Source: Peptococcaceae bacterium (GTDB lineage: Bacteria; Bacillota; Desulfitobacteriia; Desulfitobacteriales; Syntrophobotulaceae). From it: a stretch of 5,449 nucleotides of DNA. The notes below the pieces were generated by a model, which was given only the letters and a program-made list of their open reading frames with translations, made no database searches and was not told the DNA's origin. The stretch is taken from NCBI GenBank assembly GCA_012523535.1, contig JAAYII010000010.1:1-5449 (forward strand), given 5' to 3'. The position numbers and the translations under genes are program-made. This document shows positions 1 to 5,449 of the stretch, one piece after another; position 1 is the stretch's first letter; every line of letters begins with the position of its first letter.

Positions 1-1135
1 AATGGAATTAAAGGTTAAAGGGAAGAAAGAACCTTATATGTTTAATATTCATCCCATTATTAATCCAACCAGCAAAACAATGGATGTGGCAATAATCCGG
101 CTTTACCACACCAGTAAGGTTAACGCCTTGGTCAATTCGGTGGTTGGAGCCAGGGCAAAATTTACTTTTCAAGACATAGTCGGTGAAAGTGAAGGAATTA
201 AAAAGGCCAAATATTTGGCCGAACGGTTCGCCGATTCTCCGGAAAATATCCTGCTTATAGGGGAAAGCGGTACGGGCAAAGAACTATTTGTCCAGGCAAT
301 TCATAATAAAAGCCGCCCGAACGGACCTTTCATCGCCATCAATTGTGCGGCCATGCCTAGAAATCTAATAGAAAGCGAATTATTCGGATATGAGCCGGGC
401 GCATTTACCGGAGCCAATAAAAATGGCAGCCCCGGCAAAATAGAACTGGCTAACGGTGGAACCCTCTTTTTAGATGAAATCGGTGATATGCCTATTGAAC
501 TACAGGCCGTATTATTAAGGGTTTTAGAGGACAAGCAAGTAACCAGAATTGGCGGGAAATATTCCCGGGCTGTCGATTTCAGACTGGTAGCCGCCACCAA
601 CAAAAACTTGCTGGAATTGGTGGAGCAAAAAAGTTTCCGGGAGGACCTCTATTTCCGCTTATCTGTTATTAGAATTGAAATTCCTCCTTTAAGGCAGCGA
701 CCGGAAGATATTTTGCTTTTAGCGGAGCATTTTGTGCAAAGCTATTCCCAAAAAATGAATCTTCCCACTCCGGAAATAAGCGATGCCGTGCGGCAAATAA
801 TCCAAGAATACCATTGGCCCGGTAATGTCCGCCAGTTGGAAAATGCCATGATTTATGCCGTTAATATGGCCCAGGGCGGTATTATCCAGCCCGAATGCCT
901 GCCCAATGAAATATTTAGAGCAACAAACAAAAAATCAAGCCATACGCAGCAGGCTACTTCAAACCAAGCCACACTCCGGATCTCCGACCTCCTTTCCTAT
1001 CAAGAATCGGAAGCCATCGTTATCCGCAATGCCCTGGCCAGAACTTCCGGCAATATTACCTCAGCCTGCAAACTTCTGAAAATAAGCAAGGCCACTATGT
1101 ACAAAAAAATGAAAGAATACGGGATAAAAGTATAA
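1..1135 (+). CDS. Sigma-54-dependent transcriptional activator (5' partial; PAS tail, AAA+, Fis-type HTH)
   Basis: This is an enhancer-binding protein that uses ATP to remodel RNA polymerase-sigma54 at -24/-12 promoters. The reading frame is open from the left edge, and the ATG at base 2 is probably an internal Met, so the N-terminus is missing. Residues below count from that Met. Residues 1-50 look like the end of a PAS-like sensor domain. The AAA+ domain follows, with Walker A GESGTGKE (87-94), the sigma54-contacting loop GAFTGA (133-138), Walker B LFLDE (155-159), sensor I AATN (197-200), the arginine-finger segment FREDLYFRL (212-220) and sensor II WPGNVRQLEN (272-281). A polar linker (about 305-330) leads to a Fis-type HTH (about 336-375) ending in the typical ATMYKKMKEYGI. 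All catalytic motifs are intact. The layout resembles AcoR- or RocR-like activators. The signal sensed and the target genes lie outside the window. It converges on birA and shows no link to biotin. Confidence 0.95.
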   Translation, partial: MELKVKGKKEPYMFNIHPIINPTSKTMDVAIIRLYHTSKVNALVNSVVGARAKFTFQDIVGESEGIKKAKYLAERFADSPENILLIGESGTGKELFVQAIHNKSRPNGPFIAINCAAMPRNLIESELFGYEPGAFTGANKNGSPGKIELANGGTLFLDEIGDMPIELQAVLLRVLEDKQVTRIGGKYSRAVDFRLVAATNKNLLELVEQKSFREDLYFRLSVIRIEIPPLRQRPEDILLLAEHFVQSYSQKMNLPTPEISDAVRQIIQEYHWPGNVRQLENAMIYAVNMAQGGIIQPECLPNEIFRATNKKSSHTQQATSNQATLRISDLLSYQESEAIVIRNALARTSGNITSACKLLKISKATMYKKMKEYGIKV

Positions 1136-1180
1136 GGATCAAAAAACGCCAATCAGGTATGGAGGCTGCTTCTCGACTAT

Positions 1181-2155
1181 TTACGACTTATAAAGCCCGG
1201 CCTTTTTTACAACAACTTCTCCATACATCAGGGCAGTTACCCGGCCGCTCTCCTCCTTAACAATTAAGTGGCCGTTGTCGTTAATATCCAACACTTTCCC
1301 GGAGCGCCGGCGCCCTTTGTCCGAGTACTCGATTTCTTTGCCCAGCATTATGGAACGACGCTTGTATTCTTCTATCACAGTTTTTCTTGACTGGTGTTTC
1401 AAGCACAGGACTTCATTGGCAATTTCCGCCACAAAACGGTTCCTGGGTATATGATAAACAGATATGGAATCAGCAATTTCCCGGATTTCATCCGGGAAAT
1501 TTTCTGTTTTAATGTTCAGACCGATCCCCAGGATAACGGTTTCCACCATACCGCTTTCAAAATCGCTGATGGATTCCGTGAGTATCCCGCACACTTTTTT
1601 ACCGTCTATGAGGATATCGTTGACCCACTTGATTTTTGCTTCTTTATCCACAAAGCGATTGATGACCCGGCAAACAGCGACGCCAGCATATATAGTAGTA
1701 AACAAGGCGCTGTTCATATCCTCATGAACGCTCAAAATCATGCTCATATAAAGGCCAGTGCCGGAAGGAGAATAACAACTTCGGCCCATTCTGCCCCTGC
1801 CTTTGCTTTGCCCCTCAGCCACAATAATACTGCCATTTTGAGCTCCTTCTGCTGCCAATTTTTTCGCCAGGGAGTTTGTAGACTCCACCTCATCAAAAAT
1901 AAAGATTGGTAGATCCTTATTTTCAGGAGAGAGATAAAGCCTGATGCCCGGTTCGGAGAGAATATCGCTTAAATATTCCAGACGATAACCATTGTTGGGA
2001 GAGGCGATAATTTCATGTCCTTCCTGCCTCAGTTTCTTTACCGCCTTCCAGACGGCCGCTCGCGATACATTGAGCCTTTCCGCCAATTCCTGGCCAGATA
2101 CAAATTGGTCCCTGTTTTCTTCCAATACCTTAAGAATACTTTCTTTTAAGGACAT
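1181..2155 (-). CDS. birA: Bifunctional biotin--[acetyl-CoA-carboxylase] ligase / biotin operon repressor BirA
   Basis: BirA makes biotinyl-5'-AMP from biotin and ATP, transfers biotin to the lysine of carboxylase carrier domains, and in its biotinyl-AMP form dimerises and represses biotin genes. The 324-residue length is normal for the repressor (group II) class. A winged HTH occupies residues 1-62 (recognition helix near SRAAVWKAVKKL, wing near NNGYRL). The catalytic core has ESTN (91-94), the adenylate-binding loop GRGRMGR (119-125), KWVND (176-180), the GKKVCGILTE segment (185-194) and GIGLNI (210-215). An SH3-like C-terminal domain covers about 268-315. KWVND replaces the KWPND of E. coli. 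The ATG at 2155 is preceded by a GGGGGGAG Shine-Dalgarno, about 6 nt away. It is the last gene of the bioY-ecfA-ecfT operon, and the operator upstream of bioY means BirA should repress its own transcription. An internal promoter in the 209-nt gap after ecfT cannot be excluded. Confidence 0.97.
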   Translation of the reverse strand: MSLKESILKVLEENRDQFVSGQELAERLNVSRAAVWKAVKKLRQEGHEIIASPNNGYRLEYLSDILSEPGIRLYLSPENKDLPIFIFDEVESTNSLAKKLAAEGAQNGSIIVAEGQSKGRGRMGRSCYSPSGTGLYMSMILSVHEDMNSALFTTIYAGVAVCRVINRFVDKEAKIKWVNDILIDGKKVCGILTESISDFESGMVETVILGIGLNIKTENFPDEIREIADSISVYHIPRNRFVAEIANEVLCLKHQSRKTVIEEYKRRSIMLGKEIEYSDKGRRRSGKVLDINDNGHLIVKEESGRVTALMYGEVVVKKAGLYKS

Positions 2156-2180
2156 AATAGGCTCCCCCCACCGGCTTTAA

Positions 2181-2334
2181 TTAATCAAAATAGGAAAGAC
2201 ATATTCTCTTCCACTGGCAATCACCGCAGATGGCCTCCAATTGACGGCGCGATTGTAAAATCCGGGCTGTAGCCATAACCCCGAAAACCTCGCATGCATA
2301 GTAAATGATGGCCTCGTATTTTGACGAAATCCAT
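2181..2334 (-). pseudogene. DUF1284-family gene remnant with internal deletion and frameshift
   Basis: The gap between ecfT and birA holds both ends of a DUF1284 protein. A perfect AGGAGGT (2341-2347) stands 6 nt before the ATG at 2334. The peptide begins MDFVK and continues IRGHHLLCMRGFRGYGYSP, the characteristic N-terminus of this family. After Asp-Phe (residues 25-26) the similarity stops, and the frame ends at TGA (2221-2223) as a 37-residue peptide. In the +1 frame the sequence QLEAICGDCQWKRICLSYFD runs to TAA (2181-2183). It resembles the Cys-rich C-terminus that I recall for clostridial DUF1284 proteins (ICGDCxW...C). Family members are about 130 residues or more, so roughly 80-90 central residues appear to be missing, together with a one-base frame change. 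The family is of unknown function and is thought to be possibly iron-sulfur binding. Family recognition is from memory. A live 37-residue peptide is possible but unlikely to be functional. Confidence 0.75.
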
Positions 2335-2364
2335 CCTCAGACCTCCTGATAAACTTTTTACCTA

Positions 2365-3150
2365 TCAAATATTTAAGATATTTAAATAAGAACAAAACAA
2401 AATAACTGCTAAGAACAAGATGGAACAGGCCAGTATCATCCAGTCTCTGGCCGTGGCGGCAAAAACCGCCCGGGTACGGTCATCCGAATAGCACCTGGCT
2501 TCCATGGCCAAAATCAACTCGTCCGTCCTGCGAAAGGTTTGAACCAAAAGCGGAAAAGCGATAAACATTATCCGTTTGAAAGGGTTTCTCCTTCCTTCTA
2601 TGCAACGGGCCCTTTGCGCGCTAAGCATTTCGGAAACTGTATCGAAAATAATGGGGATAAAAACAAAAGTCAGATTAATCATGGTCGCAATCCGGGTTTC
2701 GGGAACAAAGGGTATGGGACGCAAAAACCATTCAACAACATTTTTTAGGGTGATCAAAGAAGTAGTTCCGGTCATAACGGCACAAACCATAATAATCAAT
2801 ACCAGCCGCCAGGAAGCGATAAGCCCTGTCCTGACCCCTTCGATTGTAACCCCGGGCAGCGGGAAACCGGGAATCGGCCTGCCCGGAATGGCAAAGGAAT
2901 TGACCAGTAAAATAATCAAGATCAGGAACAAGAAATATTTCATGTCTTTAAGCAAAGTAAGAAGTGGCAACCTGGCTGCAAATAGGGTTATCAACAGCAA
3001 TCCCGCCGTTAGAATAATAAAGGTGGGAACGCTTTTAGCCAAGGAAATAGCCACACTGAACAATATCATGCAGATCAGCTTCAAGCGGCCGTCCATGCCG
3101 TGCAATATGGATTTTCCAGGGAAATAATGGAATAAAACTATTTGAGCCAT
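2365..3150 (-). CDS. bioN: ECF transporter transmembrane coupling protein EcfT (BioN) of the biotin transporter
   Basis: This is the integral membrane T component that transmits ATP-driven movement of the ATPase dimer to the substrate-binding protein BioY. The protein has 261 residues, normal for the family. Hydrophobic segments lie near residues 24-38, 43-60, 70-88, 110-128, 155-172 and 236-258. The long cytoplasmic coupling region between the later segments carries the two Ala-Arg-X motifs that dock on the ATPases: AQRARCIEG (ARC at 181-183) and AMEARCYSDDRTR (ARC at 218-220). The first of these more often reads Ala-Arg-Gly in relatives I can recall. The ATG at 3150 lies inside ecfA, giving a 13-nt overlap, which suggests translational coupling. 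A GAGGGAG lies about 13 nt upstream, a long spacing. The immediate neighbours bioY and ecfA make biotin the expected substrate. Confidence 0.93.
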   Translation of the reverse strand: MAQIVLFHYFPGKSILHGMDGRLKLICMILFSVAISLAKSVPTFIILTAGLLLITLFAARLPLLTLLKDMKYFLFLILIILLVNSFAIPGRPIPGFPLPGVTIEGVRTGLIASWRLVLIIMVCAVMTGTTSLITLKNVVEWFLRPIPFVPETRIATMINLTFVFIPIIFDTVSEMLSAQRARCIEGRRNPFKRIMFIAFPLLVQTFRRTDELILAMEARCYSDDRTRAVFAATARDWMILACSILFLAVILFCSYLNILNI

Positions 3151-3905
3151 GTCAATGCATCTACTCCCTCATTTTTGCCCAAAGGCATCCTGACCCCGTA
3201 TTGTTCAGAACGGCCGATAACTTCCTCTGGATTACCGTCCTCCACGATTTTTCCCCGGTAAATAATGATGAGCCTGTCGGCATGGGCCAGAACCTTTTCC
3301 AGCTCATGGGTCACCAAGATAATAGTGTGGCCGTTTTGATGCAGGGAAACCAATTGCCTCAATACCTGAACAACCCCAGGGTAATCCAGACCGGTAAAAG
3401 GTTCGTCAAACATAATAACCTTCGGCTGCATGGCCAGTACCCCTGCAATCGCAAGCTTTCGCTTTTCCCCGCCGGACAGCACATGAGGACTTTGTTGAGC
3501 CTTTTCGCTTAAGCCTACAACTTCCAAGTAGGTTTTAACCCTCCTGTCCACTTCCTCAAGGGGAAGTCTAAGATTTTCCGGACCGAAAGCCACATCCTCC
3601 GCCACAGTTTGGCCCACTATCTGGCTGTCAGAATCCTGGAAGATTAAGCCAATTTGCCTCCGAGCGGAAGTAAGGTTCTTGCTAATCGGTTCCCCTTCCA
3701 GCAGCACCTTCCCTTTGGTAGGACGAATTAAACCGTTTAAATGACGCAACAGAACGGTTTTACCCGAACCGTTGGCTCCGGCGATTATCACGAATTCTCC
3801 GGCTCTGATTTGCAAATTGATATTTTCGATGGCCACAGTACCGTCTGGAAAGATATGGGTTAAATTTTGGGTTTCTAAAATAACAGGCTTATTATGTTCG
3901 GACAT
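3138..3905 (-). CDS. bioM: ECF transporter ATP-binding protein EcfA (BioM) of the biotin transporter
   Basis: This cytoplasmic ABC ATPase powers biotin uptake. Being the only ATPase gene in the operon, it probably acts as a homodimer, as in BioMNY systems. In its 255 residues all ABC motifs are present: Walker A GANGSGKT (43-50), Q-loop IFQDSDSQIVGQTV (88-101, the DSDSQI form typical of ECF ATPases), signature LSGGEKRKLAIAG (143-155), Walker B VIMFDE (163-168), D-loop GLD and the switch His in VTHELE (His200). The ATG at 3905 is well supported: an in-frame TAG lies 10 codons upstream, with no other start between. The nearest Shine-Dalgarno, GGAGGAAGAG, is unusually far (about 15 nt from GGAGG). 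It lies in the downstream copy of a short duplication of the bioY 3' end. The gap from the bioY stop is 58 nt. The 3' end overlaps ecfT. Confidence 0.95.
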   Translation of the reverse strand: MSEHNKPVILETQNLTHIFPDGTVAIENINLQIRAGEFVIIAGANGSGKTVLLRHLNGLIRPTKGKVLLEGEPISKNLTSARRQIGLIFQDSDSQIVGQTVAEDVAFGPENLRLPLEEVDRRVKTYLEVVGLSEKAQQSPHVLSGGEKRKLAIAGVLAMQPKVIMFDEPFTGLDYPGVVQVLRQLVSLHQNGHTIILVTHELEKVLAHADRLIIIYRGKIVEDGNPEEVIGRSEQYGVRMPLGKNEGVDALTWLK

Positions 3906-3918
3906 TTTACTATTACTC

Positions 3919-4009
3919 TTCCTCCGCTTGCTCTACATTACGCTCTGCATTTTTCTTTGCATTTTACCCTTGATCTTGCTCTGCCTTTTCCTCCGCTTGC
4001 TCCACATAA
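3919..4009 (-). repeat. In-frame direct repeat pair (22 bp, 69-bp period) at the bioY 3' end
   Basis: Bases 3988-4009 and 3919-3940 match at 20 of 22 positions, and their starts are exactly 69 bp (23 codons) apart. The upstream copy encodes YVEQAEE at the end of BioY. The downstream copy lies after the bioY TAA but in the same frame, and read through the stop it would give NVEQAEEE before TAA-TAG. This suggests a local duplication of the tail with later drift. The downstream copy supplies the GGAGGA that serves as the ecfA ribosome binding site. A simple chance repeat of Glu/Ala codons is the alternative. Confidence 0.7.
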
Positions 4010-4554
4010 CCGGCAAGGGATTTTTTAAACCGGGGCAGAAATGCTTGAGCGATAGCCGCCGCCACAATGATTTTGATTACTGCCCCCGGGATAAAGGGCG
4101 TCAACCCGGCTGCCAAAGCCGCTTCCCAGGACAGATTCAGCACTGTTTTCAGCCATGGTATACCGAAAGCATAGAGAAAAATATTCCCTGTAATCAATGC
4201 CGTCAGGTTTCTTAATACAGACGGCCTTTTCTGGGAAGCGATGAGTCCAACCATAAAAGCAAGGGCTATATACCCGAACAAAAATCCTCCTGTCGGCCCG
4301 AATAGGACGGCCAGACCCGCCTTTCCGCCCGCATAAACCGGAAGACCCAGCGCTCCCAAAAAAACATAGAGTACCGCACTGGCAAAGCCCCATTTCTTGC
4401 CCAAGAACAGCCCCGCCAGCATAACAAAAAAATCCGCCAGCACGATCGGGACAGCGCCCAACGGGATGGAAAGGTAACCTCCAATAATAATCAATGCCGT
4501 AAACAATGCTGCATAAACAGTCAAACGCAGGTTCAGTGAAGTGCTGTCACTCAT
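3964..4554 (-). CDS. bioY: Biotin transporter substrate-binding S component BioY
   Basis: BioY is the membrane protein that binds biotin with high affinity and releases it inside the cell when driven by EcfT and EcfA. The protein has 196 residues and about six hydrophobic helices. Family hallmarks are AVPIVLADFFVMLAGLFLG (34-52), the LGALGLPVYAGGKAGLAVLFG stretch (66-86, quoted in part) with GPTGGFLFGY (86-95), and PFIPGAVIK (153-161). The N-terminal ALFTALIIIGGYLSIP contains the likely EcfT-contacting small-residue surface. In the BioY proteins I recall, the last motif reads PFxPGDxxK and its Asp and Lys contact biotin; here the Asp position is Ala158 while Lys161 is kept. The C-terminus is a charged Glu/Ala/Gln tail (183-196). 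The ATG at 4554 has an excellent GGAGG at 6 nt. It is the first gene of the operon, with a BirA-controlled promoter directly upstream. Confidence 0.95.
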   Translation of the reverse strand: MSDSTSLNLRLTVYAALFTALIIIGGYLSIPLGAVPIVLADFFVMLAGLFLGKKWGFASAVLYVFLGALGLPVYAGGKAGLAVLFGPTGGFLFGYIALAFMVGLIASQKRPSVLRNLTALITGNIFLYAFGIPWLKTVLNLSWEAALAAGLTPFIPGAVIKIIVAAAIAQAFLPRFKKSLAGYVEQAEEKAEQDQG

Positions 4555-4560
4555 TTTGCT
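4555..4560 (-). other. bioY: Start of the bioY ribosome binding site
   Basis: On the minus strand AGCAAA is the 6-nt spacer, directly preceded by GGAGG (4565-4561), before the bioY ATG at 4554. This is the strongest and best-spaced site in the operon and fixes the bioY start. It contrasts with the long spacings before ecfA (about 15 nt) and ecfT (about 13 nt). Confidence 0.8.
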
Positions 4561-4597
4561 CCTCCATAATTCTATAATTCACAAGTATTTAAAAGCT

Positions 4598-4626
4598 ATT
4601 ATAATCAATTTAACTGCCATTGTAAA
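4598..4626 (-). promoter_or_regulatory. Sigma-A-type promoter of the bioY-ecfA-ecfT-birA operon
   Basis: On the minus strand, TTTACA (4626-4621) is a 5/6 match to the -35 box, and TATAAT (4603-4598) is a perfect -10, with exactly 17 bp between. Transcription should start near 4591-4590, giving a leader of about 36 nt before the bioY ATG. The leader is too short for a riboswitch. The -35 box lies inside the promoter-proximal arm of the BirA operator, so bound repressor would block polymerase. Confidence 0.88.
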
Positions 4627-4651
4627 CCAAAATACTGAATATGGTTTACAA
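4620..4651. promoter_or_regulatory. BirA operator (biotin box), perfect palindrome
   Basis: The arms TTGTAAACC (4620-4628) and GGTTTACAA (4643-4651) are perfect inverted repeats separated by 14 bp. They match the known bacterial BirA consensus TTGTAAACC-N14/15-GGTTTACAA without mismatch. The symmetry extends one more base on each side (A4619/T4652). The 4620-4628 arm overlaps the -35 box of the bioY promoter. With birA in the same operon, this predicts biotin-dependent repression of uptake and of the repressor itself. Confidence 0.95.
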
Positions 4652-4674
4652 TAATCATCGCCTAAAAATCTGTC

Positions 4675-4713
4675 ATTGATAATTACATTAATTGATATAA
4701 TTCTTAATTGATA
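4675..4713. repeat. Three ATTGATA motifs at 16-bp spacing upstream of the BirA operator
   Basis: ATTGATA occurs at 4675-4681, 4691-4697 and 4707-4713, so each start is exactly 16 bp from the next. The second and third copies extend to a 10-bp identity, TTAATTGATA (4688-4697 and 4704-4713). They lie about 85-125 bp upstream of the predicted bioY transcription start. They may be a binding site array or a phased AT-rich element, but the region is very AT-rich and chance is a real alternative. Confidence 0.45.
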
Positions 4714-4760
4714 AAATGCTTGTCCCAGAATTGAAATCGCTTTCCATTCTGGGACAAGCA
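4708..4760 (-). terminator. Probable rho-independent terminator after the methyltransferase gene
   Basis: A perfect 15-bp inverted repeat, TGCTTGTCCCAGAAT (4717-4731) and its complement (4746-4760), encloses a further 4-bp GAAA/TTTC stem after one mismatch, closing on GCGA (a GNRA loop) in the minus-strand RNA. On the minus strand the stem is followed by TTTTATCAATT. It starts 31 nt past the methyltransferase stop, which fits a terminator insulating the biotin operon. The T-tract is short and the stem unusually long and perfect, so a dispersed palindromic repeat serving as terminator is also possible. Confidence 0.7.
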
Positions 4761-4791
4761 ATGGCAACAGAACTTATAATGATAACGAAAG

Positions 4792-5449
4792 CTATTTATT
4801 CCTCCAACATATGCAGGCCACCTTGGAAACGGTCCTTTCCTTAAGTAAACCGTTTTCCGCCTTTTCCTCCAAAATCTTAACAATTTTGGCCCGCTGCTCT
4901 TCAGTCAAGGTAGTGGAACAGGCAAACTTGTTAATAAAATTTTGACTGGATTGTTCCACAGAAAGCACAACTTCCTTTTCGAGATCAAAATAAACAACCT
5001 CGGGATACAATTTGTACAACCAAAGGATATTCAGGCTGCAGTAAAGCTCCCGATGCCCGAATTCATCAAACCTGTCTTGGCCGAGAACAACTTTCCTCAG
5101 CTCTTCTTCGAGGGAGTCCTGCCTCTTAACAAAATGGCATATCATACCATACTCATTACTGGCCGCTATCATTTTTTCCAGGTTTTCACGGCTGCTAAAA
5201 GCGGGAGACATAATTCCCGTCACCAGGCTGAACTTTTTATGCCATTTTAATTCGGCTATGTCCGCGGTTTCCCAGTCCAGTTGCCTGAACTCGGTATTGG
5301 TCAAACCTTCGGCTGCGACATTTTCCCTGGCATAGGCCAGCATTTTGGGCGAAATGTCTATTCCGGTCACATGTTTGGCTATCCGGGCAAATTCCAGGGC
5401 AAATTTTCCCGGCCCGCAGCCGATATCCAATACTGTGCTTTCCTTATGC
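4792..5449 (-). CDS. Class I SAM-dependent methyltransferase (5' partial), substrate unknown
   Basis: The frame is open to the right edge, so the true start is outside; a TTG at 5430 falls in the middle of motif I and is not the start. The visible part has 218 residues. Motif I is VLDIGCGPGKF (residues 6-16 of the visible part), the SAM-binding glycine loop. The acidic end of strand 2 is in VTGIDISPKML (about 27-37). A later LVTGIMSPAFSS stretch sits where motif IV is expected. The remainder, with QDSLEEELRKVVLGQDRFDEFGHRELY and TVSKVACICW at the end (described in part), gives no recognisable substrate signature. Full length is probably about 260-270 residues. It lacks reason to be called BioC (malonyl-ACP methyltransferase) beyond adjacency, and the terminator between it and bioY argues that they are separate units. 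Confidence 0.88.
   Translation of the reverse strand, partial: HKESTVLDIGCGPGKFALEFARIAKHVTGIDISPKMLAYARENVAAEGLTNTEFRQLDWETADIAELKWHKKFSLVTGIMSPAFSSRENLEKMIAASNEYGMICHFVKRQDSLEEELRKVVLGQDRFDEFGHRELYCSLNILWLYKLYPEVVYFDLEKEVVLSVEQSSQNFINKFACSTTLTEEQRAKIVKILEEKAENGLLKERTVSKVACICWRNK

Noticed and set aside
1136..1180. Possible terminator between the sigma-54 activator and birA
   Set aside because: The minus strand has a run of six T (in GGCGTTTTTTGATCC), but I find only weak stems before it and no T-tract on the plus strand.
1394..1912. 172-residue + strand frame
   Set aside because: It is antisense to the catalytic core of birA and has no recognisable domain.
2177..2395. 72-residue minus-strand frame from a TTG overlapping the end of ecfT
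   Set aside because: It reads through the DUF1284 remnant in the wrong frame, starts with TTG without a ribosome binding site, and resembles no family. The ATG at 2334 with AGGAGGT is the real start signal.
2576..3127. 183-residue + strand frame
   Set aside because: It is entirely antisense to ecfT, whose membrane segments and coupling motifs are clear; the reading is a shadow.
4555..4600. Riboswitch in the bioY leader
   Set aside because: The leader is only about 36 nt from the predicted start site, and control is fully explained by the BirA operator.
4579..4767. 62-residue minus-strand frame upstream of bioY
   Set aside because: It spans the hairpin, the BirA operator and the promoter, and has no sensible ribosome binding site or domain.
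4792..5449. Methyltransferase as BioC of biotin synthesis
   Set aside because: Only adjacency supports it. The sequence shows just general SAM-binding motifs, and a probable terminator separates it from the biotin operon.

Overview
The window looks like a chromosomal segment of an anaerobic, low- to mid-GC Firmicute, probably a clostridial or Peptococcaceae-type organism. The basis is protein style (a GAFTGA-type sigma-54 activator, a group I ECF biotin transporter and a repressor-type BirA), strong AGGAGG-like ribosome binding sites and AT-rich intergenic DNA. This placement is inference, since no rRNA or marker gene is present.

Layout, left to right. (1) The 3' part of a sigma-54-dependent transcriptional activator on the + strand (to 1135), cut by the left edge. 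(2) A short convergent gap. (3) A minus-strand biotin uptake and control operon filling 1181-4554, transcribed as bioY (S component), ecfA/bioM (ATPase), ecfT/bioN (transmembrane coupling protein), a broken DUF1284 gene, then birA (biotin ligase/repressor). (4) A 237-base control region (4555-4791). It holds a perfect BirA operator (TTGTAAACC-N14-GGTTTACAA) whose promoter-proximal arm contains the -35 box, a TATAAT -10 at 17-bp spacing, three ATTGATA motifs at exact 16-bp intervals, and a long hairpin that probably terminates the upstream gene. (5) A minus-strand class I SAM methyltransferase of unknown substrate, cut by the right edge.

The genes fit together as a closed loop. BioY captures biotin, EcfT couples it to the ATPase, BirA attaches biotin to carboxylases, and biotinyl-AMP-loaded BirA should bind the operator and shut off both the transporter and its own gene. 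No biotin biosynthesis gene is seen here.

The least expected items are: a DUF1284 gene between ecfT and birA that keeps its start, Shine-Dalgarno and both conserved ends but has lost its middle; an in-frame 69-bp-spaced duplication at the bioY 3' end that carries the ecfA ribosome binding site; and a BioY with Ala where I recall a biotin-contacting Asp. I see no convincing wholly new system; the window is mainly a well-formed biotin regulon unit with a few evolutionary scars.
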